Shown piece after piece: positions 1 to 8,423 of a stretch of 50,563 bases of DNA. The notes below the pieces were generated by a model. The model was not told the origin of the DNA. It saw only the letters and a list, made by a program, of their open reading frames with translations, and did not search any database. The position numbers were made by a program, and so were the translations under genes. The DNA is taken from contig JAJEDN010000007.1 of assembly GCA_022821495.1 (NCBI GenBank), forward strand, positions 1-50,563, written 5' to 3'. This DNA is from Candidatus Poribacteria bacterium (GTDB taxonomy: Bacteria; Poribacteria; WGA-4E; WGA-3G). Numbering within the stretch: position 1 is the first letter of the stretch; every line of letters starts with the position of its first letter.

Positions 1-180
1 CTGAGAAGGGGGGATATGGGGGGTTGAGGCATATCTCCTTCCCCCCTGATAAGGGGGGATATGGGGGGTTGAGGCATATCTCCTACCCCCCTGATAAGGG
101 GGGATATGGGGGGTTGAGGCATATCTCCTACCCCCCTGATAAGGGGGGATATGGGGGGTTGAGGCATTTAGGGGGTTTAA
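1..180. repeat. 45-bp tandem repeat, about 3.6 copies
   Basis: The unit contains CCCCCTGATAAGGGGGG followed by ATATGGGGGGTTGAGGC. The CTGA(T) landmark recurs at 1, 46, 91 and 136, so the period is exactly 45 bp (15 codons). The array starts at or before the window edge. The same CCCCCTGATAAGGGGG core recurs singly near 6510, 6550 and 10546, so it is a local amplification of a dispersed intergenic element. A reading frame crosses it only because 45 is a multiple of three; I do not regard that as a gene. Confidence 0.9.
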
Positions 181-211
181 AACTAAAAAATCTACTATCG
201 CGTGCTAAATT

Positions 212-223
212 TGCGTAGGTCCT
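212..223 (+). repeat. Right end of a dispersed TIR element
   Basis: TGCGTAGGTCCT matches, with one change, the inverted terminal repeat TGCGTAAGTCCT found near 16712 and 25391. It lies 31 bases before the ubiA-like start codon. The left end would be before the window or lost. Confidence 0.5.
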
Positions 224-254
224 GTAGGATTTACACATGGAAACTTGAGAAATC

Positions 255-1103
255 ATGAAGACACTGTTCGCATACCTTGAACTGACGCGCCCAATTAACG
301 GCGTTATCGCCTTCATCTCCGCTTGGCTCGGGGGTATGTTCGCCAGCCAAGGCAGCGTGGCAAACATTATAGACATCCGTCTCCTATTGGTCTCTATCTC
401 CGCGCTTGTCTTGCTCTCTGCGGGTAACGCCATAAACGACTATTGCGATTATGACATCGACCGGATTAACCGTCCAAAGCGACCACTCCCGTCGGGGCGC
501 ATCCGGCGCAGAAATGCCCTAATCTTCGCTATCGTCCTTGTCGCAATCGGTATCTGGTTAGGGATCCTAATTAATAGAAACGCGACAGGCATTGCTATCC
601 TCGTGTGCCTCTCACTCGTGAGTTATGCTTTCTGGCTGAAACGCACCCCTTTTATCGGCAATTTAGTCGTCAGTGGATTGACCGGTCTCACTTTCATTGC
701 TGGCGGCGTCGCCATAGATTCAGTGAAGGGCACACTGATTCCCGCGACCTTCGCGTTCCTCTTCACAACAGCAAGAGAAATCGTCAAAGACCTTGAGGAC
801 ACTGAAGGAGATTTGAAAAACAACCTCAAAACGCTTGCAATCCTCAACCCACAACTTGCTATAAAGACTGCTATCGGTTTCATGGCGTTGCTTATCCTGT
901 TCAGTCCTATCCCGTATCTATTCGGCTGGTATTCATGGCATTATCTGGTAACTGTTGTGGTCGGTGTTGATCTCGTGCTTATCGGTTTAGCAATTCGTTT
1001 ATGGCGAGATGCTTCTAAGGAAAATTGTGCATCCATTCAACACTGGATGAAATGGGATATATTCGTTGGACTTGGAGCCATCTATATCGGGGCATTTTTA
1101 TGA
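255..1103 (+). CDS. UbiA-family prenyltransferase, digeranylgeranylglyceryl phosphate synthase-like
   Basis: This is a 282-residue polytopic membrane prenyltransferase with about eight hydrophobic segments. The first Asp-rich motif reads NDYCDYDIDRINRPKRPLPS (about residues 60-79) and the second REIVKDLEDTEGD (about 175-187). The pair NDYxDYxxDxINRPxRPxPSG and REIxKDxEDxEGD is typical of archaeal digeranylgeranylglyceryl phosphate synthase, which puts the second geranylgeranyl chain on geranylgeranylglyceryl phosphate. The gene for the preceding step lies 1.3 kb downstream (2433). Its stop overlaps the next start (ATGA), so translation is coupled to the methyltransferase. Other UbiA roles, such as quinone or chlorophyll prenylation, are less likely from the motifs but not excluded. 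Confidence 0.85.
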   Translation: MKTLFAYLELTRPINGVIAFISAWLGGMFASQGSVANIIDIRLLLVSISALVLLSAGNAINDYCDYDIDRINRPKRPLPSGRIRRRNALIFAIVLVAIGIWLGILINRNATGIAILVCLSLVSYAFWLKRTPFIGNLVVSGLTGLTFIAGGVAIDSVKGTLIPATFAFLFTTAREIVKDLEDTEGDLKNNLKTLAILNPQLAIKTAIGFMALLILFSPIPYLFGWYSWHYLVTVVVGVDLVLIGLAIRLWRDASKENCASIQHWMKWDIFVGLGAIYIGAFL

Positions 1104-2320
1104 TAAACTACGATGAAGTAATCGCTTTCTTGGAGAAAGAGTATCCGGATGTAGACGCGGTTACCCGTTTTAAACAGGCGTATCACACCTTTCGCGAAAC
1201 AGGTAAATGGCAAACCGCCTACGAAGTATCTGTTGCCGGTTGGCAACAACTTGATGGCGTTATGTTGTTAGAACCCGCGAGGACACCCGACAATGACTAT
1301 CAAGTCCATCTCACAGCGACAACCGAACGAAGTTTGAGGGAACTCTTGAACGCATTCCCGCGACGGCGCACTGGACTCTTTCATCTCACTGAAAAGTGGA
1401 TAGAAGATAGAATTCACGATGTTTTAGAGGGCGATAGAGTTCAGACCGATGCAGGCACCTGCTATCGAGGTATCAAACGCGGGAGCGACACAAAAGCCGA
1501 ACAGCGTATCGTTTCAAAACGGAAGGATGTGATCGTCTCGCATCTGCGGAAATTAGCCTCATTGAAAGGTAGATTTGAACACGCCCAATTCCTCATTGAA
1601 GGGCATCTGATAGTAGAACGCGCCGTAGCGGACGGACTTCCGATCGAAACACTGCTCTATACCACAGGATTTCTTGCAACACTGGAAGGAAAAACACTTC
1701 TCACACAAGCAACCGCCGAAAATCTATCTGCCTATCAAGTCAGCGATGGCGTGATGGGTTCAGTCACAACAACACGACCTATCCCGCCGATAGCGGCTTC
1801 GGTGCATCTCAGTTACCCGAACTTCCTTTCAGCATCCAGGAACCTCAATTTTCACTTTAGTCCGAGATGTGTCTTACTCATTGCTGAGAATGTTGGAAAC
1901 CCTGATAATCTTGGGATGACGTTACGGACAGCTGACGCAGCGGGTGTATCAGGTGTTTTATTGAGCGATGATGGGGCGAACCCTTTTCACAAAAACTGCA
2001 TTCGGGCATCACGAGGAGCAGTCGGACGGTTGCCGTTATTCCATGCCCCAAGTATCAGTGAGGCAATTGAGGTGCTTCGGGCATCAGGTTGGTACGTGTT
2101 AGGGGCAACAGCCAGCGCGGAGCACCAGTTATACACAACAGAATTTGACCCGCCTACCGCCATCGTTATCGGTAATGAAAACACAGGACTTTCCGATGCA
2201 GCTCGCCAATCCTGCACGGAATTAATCCGTATCCCGATGGCATCAGGACAATCATCTCTTAACGTTGGCGTCGCTGCCGGGGTCTTACTTTATGAATTAA
2301 CGCGACGCTACAGAATTTGA
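1100..2320 (+). CDS. TrmH/SpoU-family RNA 2'-O-methyltransferase with extra N-terminal domain
   Basis: The C-terminal half is a SPOUT methyltransferase: motif 1 around ENVGNPDNLGMTLRTADAAG (about residue 262), motif 2 VIGNENTGLS, and motif 3 IPMASGQSSLNVGVAAGVLL forming the knotted SAM site. A substrate-binding domain precedes it (SKRKDVIVSHLRKLASLKGR then FLIEGHLIVERAV). About 120 N-terminal residues are not recognised and are longer than usual. The ATG at 1100 overlaps the ubiA-like stop as ATGA, and a Met-initiated start at 1025 would run deep into that gene, so 1100 is chosen. The target is probably 2'-O-methylation of rRNA or tRNA; the exact nucleotide cannot be told. Confidence 0.9.
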   Translation: MINYDEVIAFLEKEYPDVDAVTRFKQAYHTFRETGKWQTAYEVSVAGWQQLDGVMLLEPARTPDNDYQVHLTATTERSLRELLNAFPRRRTGLFHLTEKWIEDRIHDVLEGDRVQTDAGTCYRGIKRGSDTKAEQRIVSKRKDVIVSHLRKLASLKGRFEHAQFLIEGHLIVERAVADGLPIETLLYTTGFLATLEGKTLLTQATAENLSAYQVSDGVMGSVTTTRPIPPIAASVHLSYPNFLSASRNLNFHFSPRCVLLIAENVGNPDNLGMTLRTADAAGVSGVLLSDDGANPFHKNCIRASRGAVGRLPLFHAPSISEAIEVLRASGWYVLGATASAEHQLYTTEFDPPTAIVIGNENTGLSDAARQSCTELIRIPMASGQSSLNVGVAAGVLLYELTRRYRI

Positions 2321-2345
2321 CAAACCTTCATAAATATGGTAAAAT
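2317..2345 (+). promoter_or_regulatory. Predicted sigma-70 promoter for the 2433 gene group
   Basis: TTGACA at 2317-2322, a 17-bp spacer and TAAAAT at 2340-2345. It overlaps the stop codon of the methyltransferase gene and lies about 90 bp before the GGGP synthase start. No CIRCE inverted repeat was seen here, although heat-shock genes follow. Confidence 0.6.
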
Positions 2346-2432
2346 TCATAGAACAATTGGTGATTCACTGACACCAACAAAATCACAACTCGCAGCGCAG
2401 GATTTAACGCAGCGAAAGAAGGGAAATCGCAT

Positions 2433-3182
2433 TTGAGATCGAATTGGGTTCTCGACCACTTCCACGAAGTCCTTAAAAAATATGATGCCGGCTATTTTGT
2501 GCTGATTGACCCGGAGCAGTGCGCCGTTGAAAAATGTGCCAAACTCGCTCGCGAAGTCGAACACGCCGGCGCAGATGCGATCCTACTCGGCGGCAGCTTT
2601 TTAACAAACGACTTGGATCCGATTGCGAAAACACTCAAGCAGGAAACAGACCTACCGGTCGTGCTTTTCCCCGGCGATTCTATGCACCTCACACCGCATG
2701 CTGACGCGATTCTCTATACAACTCTAATCAGTGGACGCAACCCAAATTATCTCATTGGGGAACAGGTTAAAGCAGCGCCTTGGATACAACGCTACGCGCT
2801 TAAACCTATACCTACTGGCTATATGCTTATTGACGGCGGTAATGGCAGAACCAGCGTTGAATTTATGAGCGGCACTATCCCTATCCCCCGCGATAAATCG
2901 GATATAGCGGGACCGCACGCATTAGCCGCTGAGTACCTCGGTATGCAGATGGTGTACTTAGAGGCAGGGAGTGGCGCATCACACCCCGTCCCTGATGAAA
3001 TGATTTCTATAGTGAAAGCCCAGATTAATATACCCTTAATTATTGGCGGCGGCATCCGGACCCCCAAAATCGCTGCAGAAAAAGTGGCAGCAGGTGCCGA
3101 TTTCATTGTCACCGGAAATGTCCTCGAAGAAAACGACTCCTTTGAACTTATGAAAGCGTTCGCTGATGCTGTTCACGGGTAA
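2433..3182 (+). CDS. Geranylgeranylglyceryl phosphate synthase (GGGPS/PcrB family)
   Basis: This 249-residue TIM-barrel prenyltransferase joins a polyprenyl diphosphate to sn-glycerol-1-phosphate, the first ether bond of archaeal-type lipids. Visible motifs are VLIDPEQ, ILLGGS, VLFPGD, SGRNPNYLIGEQ, PTGYMLIDGG, YLEAGSGASHPVPDEM, the phosphate-binding GGGIRTP and IVTGNVLEE. Length and motifs match the family. The start is TTG at 2433 behind AAGAAGGGA; no ATG fits. PcrB of Firmicutes uses heptaprenyl diphosphate, so chain length is uncertain, but the DGGGP-synthase-like gene upstream favours a C20 archaeal-type product. grpE follows after 51 bp in the same direction. Confidence 0.9.
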   Translation: MRSNWVLDHFHEVLKKYDAGYFVLIDPEQCAVEKCAKLAREVEHAGADAILLGGSFLTNDLDPIAKTLKQETDLPVVLFPGDSMHLTPHADAILYTTLISGRNPNYLIGEQVKAAPWIQRYALKPIPTGYMLIDGGNGRTSVEFMSGTIPIPRDKSDIAGPHALAAEYLGMQMVYLEAGSGASHPVPDEMISIVKAQINIPLIIGGGIRTPKIAAEKVAAGADFIVTGNVLEENDSFELMKAFADAVHG

Positions 3183-3233
3183 AACGAAGTCTACTTCATT
3201 ATTGATCGCACGAAAAAATAAAAGGATTGTATT

Positions 3234-4100
3234 ATGCCTGAAGTTAAAGAAATACACATAGAAACAGATACCGAAGAGACGACTGACGCAGAAGCATCTA
3301 CAACTGATGCAGAAGCGTCTACTGATAACGATACTGCGGATAGCAAAGAAAAATCTTTTACGACACGTATGCGAGAAATGGCTGAGGCAGCACTTGATAC
3401 AGTCAAATCCGAAGTCAAAAGAGAGATAGAAGAACGTATCTCACCCGTCGAAGAGAGTACTTCCAACCTCACATCCGAAGTAAAAAAAGAAGTAGAGACA
3501 ATTATCCAACGCGTTCGTGAACAATACGAAACAGAACGCGAAGAATTATTGCGTGTAGAGATTGAAAAAGAGGTGGAAACCGCTGTAGAGGCAGTGCATG
3601 AGAAATACAAGGAAGAACGCGATCGCCTGCTACGCACAGCCGCGGAGGCTGAAAATACCAAAAAACGCTTGCAAGCCGATTATCAGCGGCAACTCAAGTT
3701 CGCTAACGAAGGGATCCTTGAGGGCATGGTGCCTGTGTTGGATAGCTTGGAAGCCGCTATTAAAAGCGTGAGCGAAAAAGTTGACATGGACGATGTTTCG
3801 CCTGAATTCACAACCATTAATGAGGGCGTGCAACTCGTTCATAAGCAGTTACTCGATGCACTCAAAATCCACGGCCTTACGCCAATCGAAGCGGTCAGTA
3901 AAACATTCGATCCAAATCAGCACGAAGCACTTCTCGTTACACCTTCAGATGAAGTGCCAGAAGGGTTAGTGATTGAAGAATTCCGGCGTGGCTATATGTT
4001 GCACACCCGTGTGCTGCGTGCTTCGCAAGTGGTCGTCTCCCAAGGACCAAGCGAAGAAGAAACATCAGATGATAGTGATGAAACTGACACTACTGAATAA
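3234..4100 (+). CDS. grpE: GrpE nucleotide exchange factor
   Basis: GrpE releases ADP from DnaK. The protein has 288 residues, longer than the usual 180-210, because of an acidic Thr/Glu/Asp-rich N-terminus and an extended charged coiled coil (about residues 45-150). The classic core follows: [20 protein letters not shown], then [14 protein letters not shown], and a C-terminal beta domain with [11 protein letters not shown] and [22 protein letters not shown]. An AAGGA Shine-Dalgarno sits 8 bases before the ATG. dnaJ follows 20 bp on. dnaK is not in the window, so it must be elsewhere. Confidence 0.95.
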   Translation: MPEVKEIHIETDTEETTDAEASTTDAEASTDNDTADSKEKSFTTRMREMAEAALDTVKSEVKREIEERISPVEESTSNLTSEVKKEVETIIQRVREQYETEREELLRVEIEKEVETAVEAVHEKYKEERDRLLRTAAEAENTKKRLQADYQRQLKFANEGILEGMVPVLDSLEAAIKSVSEKVDMDDVSPEFTTINEGVQLVHKQLLDALKIHGLTPIEAVSKTFDPNQHEALLVTPSDEVPEGLVIEEFRRGYMLHTRVLRASQVVVSQGPSEEETSDDSDETDTTE

Positions 4101-4120
4101 GGCATAGGAGGGGTAGGTGC

Positions 4121-5227
4121 ATGACGCAAAAACGCGACTACTATGAGGTTTTGGATGTGGGGCGTGGCGCCGATGAAAACGAGATAAAAAAGGCATATCG
4201 CAAACTCGCCATCCAATTCCATCCAGATAAGAATCCTAACAATAAAGAAGCTGAAGATAAATTCAAAGAAGCGACAGAGGCTTACGAAGTTCTACGCGAT
4301 CCTGAAAAACGGGGCAGGTATGATAGATACGGGCACGCCGGATTAGAAGGGATGGATACCGATTTTGGTGGGTTTAGCGTGAACTTGGATGACCTGCTTG
4401 GGGATGTTTTTGGCGACCTCTTCGGCAGCCAACGCGGTCGTAAACAAGGGCGGAGTTTACAGTACAACCTTGATGTGACACTTGAAGATGTTATCCACGG
4501 CAAAGAGGTCACGATTCAAGTACCGAGGATTGAAACCTGTCCGGAATGCCACGGCAGCGGTGCCAAGAAAGGCACCCAAGTCATAACGTGTCCACAATGC
4601 CACGGCAGGGGGCAGGTCAGTCAATCCCAGGGCTTCTTCATGATGTCCCGTACCTGTCCGCAATGCCGCGGCGCAGGTGAGGTCATTCAAGAACCCTGTC
4701 CACCTTGTGGTGGAAGAGGGCGTGTTCGAAATACACGCGACATTAAAATTAATATTGATAAAGGCGTTGATACCGGTTTTAAATACCAATTACGCGGTCA
4801 AGGTGAAGCAGGGGCTAACGGCGCACCTCCCGGAGATCTATTTGTCGTCATCAACGTCGCACCACATAAACATTTCCAACGTCATCGAAACGATCTCATT
4901 ACATCCGCCAAAATTTCGTTCGTCCAAGCCGCACTCGGCGGGAAAATTGAAGTTGAAGGTATTGATGGACGTGAAGAATTGCAGGTCCCTCCCGGCACCC
5001 AGTATGGCGCGCAGCTGCGGATTCCCAACAAAGGGGTACCCCACTATAAACGCTCTTATGTAGGAGATCTTGTTGTTGAGATGGACATTGAAACCCCAAA
5101 AAATCTTAATGACGAGCAGCGGAAAAAATTAGAAGAGTTCGCGCAACTGCGGGGCGAATCCTATCAGCACGAACACAGTGGATTCTGGGAGAAACTGCTC
5201 GGTAAACATGAAGATGAAGGATCCTAA
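4121..5227 (+). CDS. dnaJ: Chaperone protein DnaJ (Hsp40)
   Basis: A type I J-protein of 368 residues. The J domain (about 5-70) carries the HPD catalytic motif in FHPDKNPN. A short Gly/Phe-rich segment follows, then four zinc-finger repeats: [24 protein letters not shown] and CPPCGGRG. The client-binding C-terminal domains end the protein. It stimulates DnaK ATPase and delivers unfolded proteins. A strong AGGAGGGG Shine-Dalgarno precedes the ATG. Order grpE-dnaJ-prmA resembles the Firmicutes heat-shock operon without hrcA and dnaK. Confidence 0.97.
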   Translation: MTQKRDYYEVLDVGRGADENEIKKAYRKLAIQFHPDKNPNNKEAEDKFKEATEAYEVLRDPEKRGRYDRYGHAGLEGMDTDFGGFSVNLDDLLGDVFGDLFGSQRGRKQGRSLQYNLDVTLEDVIHGKEVTIQVPRIETCPECHGSGAKKGTQVITCPQCHGRGQVSQSQGFFMMSRTCPQCRGAGEVIQEPCPPCGGRGRVRNTRDIKINIDKGVDTGFKYQLRGQGEAGANGAPPGDLFVVINVAPHKHFQRHRNDLITSAKISFVQAALGGKIEVEGIDGREELQVPPGTQYGAQLRIPNKGVPHYKRSYVGDLVVEMDIETPKNLNDEQRKKLEEFAQLRGESYQHEHSGFWEKLLGKHEDEGS

Positions 5228-5266
5228 CAATAGGAGCCGCTGCGCTTTCGAGTGGTACGTGAAAAA

Positions 5267-6172
5267 ATGGACTGGGCACAGATCACTGTCACCACTTCTC
5301 AAGAGGCATCCGAGGCAGTCGCTAACTGCCTCTTTGAAATGAATGCCACTGGCGTTGAATTCAAAGAAAATGCCGCTAATATCGATCTCATCGTCTACTA
5401 TCCTTTAGATGATCGGCTTGGCGCGCGGATGCAAAAACTCCGAGACTTTCTCTCAGAACTGCCAACGTGGAATGTCCAACCCGCACCCGCAACCATCGAC
5501 CTAAAACATGTCAAATCCGAAAAATGGGCAGAAGCGTGGAAAGCCGCTTTCCCGCCGCAACGGATCGGAAAACGGATACGCATCACACCGACATGGCACG
5601 ATACACCGCACAATGAAACGGATATCCTGATCCAACTCGACCCGGGGATGGCGTTCGGCACAGGGTACCACCCGACGACTCGGCTCTCGCTTGAATTGTT
5701 GGAACCGACAGTCGAACCGCATCACATGGTCGCTGACATCGGAACGGGTTCCGGTATCCTAACAATCGCCGCTATCAAACTCGGCGCGAAACAGGTTGAT
5801 GCAATCGAACTCGACCCAACAGCTATTCCTGTCGCCGCAGCGAATTTCCAAACGAATGATGTGACACCTTATGTGCGTTTATCTCAAGGGGATGGGCTTA
5901 AAGAAGTCGCACGTAAATACCATCTTATTATCGCAAACATCTTGACGAAGGCTATTCTTCCGATCATCCCAGACTGTGCTAAGCGGCTACATCCCGCGGG
6001 GACCGTCATCTTTTCTGGGATTTTAGAGACCGAACTCGAACAAGTTCAATCCGTGTTAAAGGCAAATCAGTTTGAATGCCTTCAGGTTATCAGTGAAATA
6101 GAAGATAGCATCACGTGGGTAGGCATCAAGGCAGCACTACTTGTACCGCAAACTGTTAGTTTACCAGTATGA
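5267..6172 (+). CDS. prmA: Ribosomal protein L11 methyltransferase PrmA
   Basis: PrmA trimethylates ribosomal protein L11 with SAM. The N-terminal L11-binding region includes EKWAEAWKAAFPPQRIGKRI. The Rossmann domain has the diagnostic DPGMAFGTGYHPTTRLSLEL followed by VADIGTGSGILTIAAIKLGA, and the catalytic loop LIIANILTKAIL. The ATG at 5267 gives a family-typical start (MDWAQITV). An in-frame GTG at 5252 adds five residues and sits 15 bases from a TAGGAG, so the start is ambiguous. Lying 39 bp after dnaJ, it is probably co-transcribed. Confidence 0.93.
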   Translation: MDWAQITVTTSQEASEAVANCLFEMNATGVEFKENAANIDLIVYYPLDDRLGARMQKLRDFLSELPTWNVQPAPATIDLKHVKSEKWAEAWKAAFPPQRIGKRIRITPTWHDTPHNETDILIQLDPGMAFGTGYHPTTRLSLELLEPTVEPHHMVADIGTGSGILTIAAIKLGAKQVDAIELDPTAIPVAAANFQTNDVTPYVRLSQGDGLKEVARKYHLIIANILTKAILPIIPDCAKRLHPAGTVIFSGILETELEQVQSVLKANQFECLQVISEIEDSITWVGIKAALLVPQTVSLPV

Positions 6173-6187
6173 ACTACCCGCTGTTAT

Positions 6188-6451
6188 CTAAGGTGCCGGC
6201 TGCTCCTTTGATAATCCGTGGCAGAGGTTACACCGACCGAGATTCAGATGTGGCATCGTCGGCGATTTTTCATCGCCTCTTAAATGGCATTTCAGACACT
6301 CAGTATCTTCATTTGAAGCGCGATGCACCTCAATATTGGAACGCGCAGGCGCAGCGTTGAAAAAGAGGATCACCATAACAATCGCAAAGATAAGACCAAT
6401 AACGCAGACAATATACATGAGCGTCTTGGCACTGGCTTGTTCTGTTGGCAT
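6188..6451 (-). CDS. Small membrane-anchored di-heme c-type cytochrome (NapB-like motif arrangement)
   Basis: An 87-residue protein: a short N-terminus, one transmembrane segment (about 11-32), then a small exported domain with two CXXCH haem c sites, CLKCH and CNLCH, with PTMPHLN between them. CXXCH, then PxMPH, then CXXCH resembles NapB-type di-haem subunits, but the protein is much shorter than NapB and no napA is nearby. It converges on prmA with 15 bp between the stops. A role in periplasmic electron transfer is inferred. An octaheme cytochrome gene lies 25 kb away (31494) and need not be a partner. Confidence 0.75.
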   Translation of the reverse strand: MPTEQASAKTLMYIVCVIGLIFAIVMVILFFNAAPARSNIEVHRASNEDTECLKCHLRGDEKSPTMPHLNLGRCNLCHGLSKEQPAP

Positions 6452-6478
6452 CTATCTAAAACGAGACTCCTTATTAAT

Positions 6479-6618
6479 AGAACTTGCATACTGCTTCTTC
6501 TTAAAGTCCCCCTGATAAGGGGGATTTAGGGGGTTTAGCCTTAAAGTCCGTCTGATAAGGGGGATTTAGGGGGTTCAGCAAATATTCGATATTTGCTCAG
6601 TTTACGCAAATCCTTATT
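6479..6618. repeat. Intergenic repeat with two CCCCTGATAAGGGG units
   Basis: Two related 40-bp units begin AAAGTCC..CTGATAAGGGGG and end ATTTAGGGGGTT, at about 6503-6537 and 6542-6576. They are flanked by degenerate copies of the terminal repeat seen at 10520 and 25284. It fills the gap between the di-heme gene and the deacetylase and overlaps the 3' end of the latter slightly. Confidence 0.65.
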
Positions 6619-7438
6619 CAAAAAATGGGAAGAGGGTCGGTATATTTTCTGCTGTCAGTGATGTACCGTATTCGCAGCCTTCAAACGCCTCAGCGTATAC
6701 AATTTGTCTGCCTGACTTTTTGCCGTATAGCGTTATCAACAAATCTCGATACTTTTCGGCTGTATCACGAAAACGATTCAAGAGCCGTTCAGCGAGCCAT
6801 GCCCGTCGTGCCGAAGCATCAGCAGGGACAGTATCCAACGTGCCACCGTTATAAGGCAGCCATTCATAGAATTGCGATACATGACAGTGGAGCATATCAA
6901 TCTTTTGCTCAATTACAGCGTCAATACCGACAACCACATCTGGTGTGAACGGATAGGGTTTCATAAAGCCATCGCTCAAATAAACGATAACAGGGTTCTT
7001 CTCCAGATGCGGTGTAAGCGCGCAGATATTCGGAACGGTAACCATATACGCCGCATCTTGCACCAACGTTGACGTATACCGGTGATCCGGATGGTAATCG
7101 TTGGGACGATGCGTCATAATCACATCTGGATGGAATTCACGAATCGTACGGATGATCTGATACCGGTTTTCTAACGTCGGCATCAGTTCGCCGTCGTGAT
7201 TGTCCAGAAGTTCATATTCAATACCGATAACTTCGGCGGCGGCTTGTGCTTCAGCATAGCGTCGTTGTGCCAAGGGCCCACCACCCATTTCGTGGTGTCC
7301 CGCATCACCGTTTGTAACGGAGACAAACTTAACGCGATGTCCCTGTTGCACATATTGCGCCGCGACACCGCCCGCTTTAATATCACAGTCATCGGGATGC
7401 GCCCCGAAGACCAACACATTTATCTGTTTTTTTGACAT
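6614..7438 (-). CDS. PIG-L family (LmbE-like) N-acetylglucosaminyl deacetylase
   Basis: A zinc-dependent deacetylase of the PIG-L/LmbE fold, about 274 residues from the chosen start. The metal motif AHPDDCD lies near the N-terminus and the second histidine is in RPNDYHPDHRYTS. Family members remove acetyl from GlcNAc conjugates or related amides; the substrate here is unknown. The ATG at 7438 is preferred over a longer frame because the protein then opens directly with the strand leading into AHPDD, and GGTGGAAAG precedes it. It stands alone between repeat elements. Confidence 0.9.
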   Translation of the reverse strand: MSKKQINVLVFGAHPDDCDIKAGGVAAQYVQQGHRVKFVSVTNGDAGHHEMGGGPLAQRRYAEAQAAAEVIGIEYELLDNHDGELMPTLENRYQIIRTIREFHPDVIMTHRPNDYHPDHRYTSTLVQDAAYMVTVPNICALTPHLEKNPVIVYLSDGFMKPYPFTPDVVVGIDAVIEQKIDMLHCHVSQFYEWLPYNGGTLDTVPADASARRAWLAERLLNRFRDTAEKYRDLLITLYGKKSGRQIVYAEAFEGCEYGTSLTAENIPTLFPFFE

Positions 7439-7740
7439 CTTTCCACCACTTTTCATCATCCAATAGGTGCGGTTTCGCTGCGTCCTCGCCTGCCCTCTGA
7501 TAAGGGCGGATCGCGGATAAAGGGGTTCTTGCGATCTGCATTCCAACCGCACCGGGCATAACTTTATAAACTGTTGAATCGCTTTTTCTCTCTGTGCGTT
7601 TCGTATTATACCAAAACTCGGCAGAAAAAAGCAACCTCTTTCTGAACTACAGGCAAGCCGTTCAGTTCTTCCATTCTTCGCACTGAGAGAGCCTTAAAAA
7701 AAGATTGACAATCTACTACCAACAACGGTATAATACCTAA
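7439..7740. other. Intergenic region with degenerate repeat and a promoter
   Basis: Between the deacetylase start and the Uma2 remnant I see no intact gene. It contains a worn CCCTCTGATAAGGGCGG repeat near 7491 and an AT-rich stretch. TTGACA (7705-7710), an 18-bp spacer and TATAAT (7729-7734) then form a near-perfect promoter pointing right. Confidence 0.5.
7705..7734 (+). promoter_or_regulatory. Predicted sigma-70 promoter
   Basis: Consensus TTGACA and TATAAT hexamers with an 18-bp spacer. It stands seven bases before the surviving tail of a Uma2 gene and about 210 bp before the PurS-domain gene. It may be the old Uma2 promoter that now serves the PurS gene. Confidence 0.5.
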
Positions 7741-7851
7741 ACGGAAGCTGCAGAGGCACGCGCGGCACAAGAAACCATCGCACGACAGAAAGCCGAAGAA
7801 GAAGTCGAACAACTCAGAGAACAACTCACACGTTTACAAGCACGCACCTAA
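7741..7851 (+). pseudogene. C-terminal remnant of a Uma2-family gene
   Basis: A 36-codon open stretch ends at TAA (7849-7851) and is preceded by an in-frame TAA at 7738. Its translation is a charged Ala/Glu/Arg coiled coil (TEAAEARAAQE, then RQKAEEEVEQLREQLTRLQ) closely resembling the last 35 residues of the intact Uma2 protein at 13506 (ARQKIEAELAELREELERLK). The catalytic PD-(D/E)XK domain is missing, so this is the leftover of a deleted paralogue. Confidence 0.7.
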
Positions 7852-7945
7852 AGGATTTCTGAGGCAATACGAGTCCGTTTGGAAAATATGGTGAAACTTA
7901 AACCTAAAGCGAGAAAAAATACCAAATAGACCCATAATTAAAAAT

Positions 7946-8413
7946 ATGAAAAACTGGAAAGTTGAAGTCTCCTATAAACCCGAAGTCCCCGACACTGTTG
8001 GACACGGTATCCTTGAGGATATCGCCGACCTCGGTATCGGTGGTGTCAATTCTGTCCGAACAGCCACCATCTACTGGATTGAAGGTTCTCTTGACGCACA
8101 AGCGATTGACCGAATCGGTACAGAACTCCTCGCCGATCCGATTACACAGACCTACACCTTCGCGACGCAAAACGACACTGCGAAAGACTGGACACTTGAA
8201 GTACAATTCAAGCCGGGTGTCACCGACGCTGTCGGCGATAGTACCGTCAAAGGTATTGCTGATTTAGGTGTCACAGGTGTCACCACCGTCCGGACTGGGC
8301 ATAAATACTGGCTGACGGGCACCCTAAACGCTGAAGTACTTGAAACTATCGCGCAGCGGCTCCTTATGAACGATGTCATCCAAACGTTTTCTTATCAAGA
8401 ACCGTCACCGTAG
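7946..8413 (+). CDS. Tandem PurS-domain protein (FGAM synthase PurS-like, duplicated)
   Basis: The 155-residue protein is two PurS-like units in a row, about 1-75 and 78-155. Both show the same landmarks: KPEVPDTVG / KPGVTDAVG, IADLGIGGVNSVRT / IADLGVTGVTTVRT, a Tyr-Trp strand (TIYWIEG / HKYWLTG) and LLADPITQTYTF / LLMNDVIQTFSY. PurS is normally an 80-residue subunit that dimerises to bridge PurL and PurQ in phosphoribosylformylglycinamidine synthase. Here a covalent dimer is encoded. No purL or purQ is near, so a purine role is an inference from the fold. An upstream promoter lies at 7705. Confidence 0.75.
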   Translation: MKNWKVEVSYKPEVPDTVGHGILEDIADLGIGGVNSVRTATIYWIEGSLDAQAIDRIGTELLADPITQTYTFATQNDTAKDWTLEVQFKPGVTDAVGDSTVKGIADLGVTGVTTVRTGHKYWLTGTLNAEVLETIAQRLLMNDVIQTFSYQEPSP

Positions 8414-8423
8414 CAGCTATCTC

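Noticed and set aside
1..180. Possible CRISPR array from regularly spaced repeats at the left edge
   Set aside because: The 45-bp units are contiguous without unique spacers, and the core recurs singly elsewhere; this is a tandem intergenic repeat.
24..218. Short ORF of repeated HISYPPDKGGYGG-type peptide
   Set aside because: It exists only because the repeat period is divisible by three; no ribosome-binding site or family.
255..1103. UbiA as 4-hydroxybenzoate prenyltransferase working with the DUF98 protein at 49584
   Set aside because: The two Asp-rich motifs fit DGGGP synthase better, and a GGGP synthase gene lies much closer.
2321..3233. CIRCE/HrcA control of the grpE-dnaJ group
   Set aside because: No TTAGCACTC-N9-GAGTGCTAA sequence was found upstream of 2433 or 3234.
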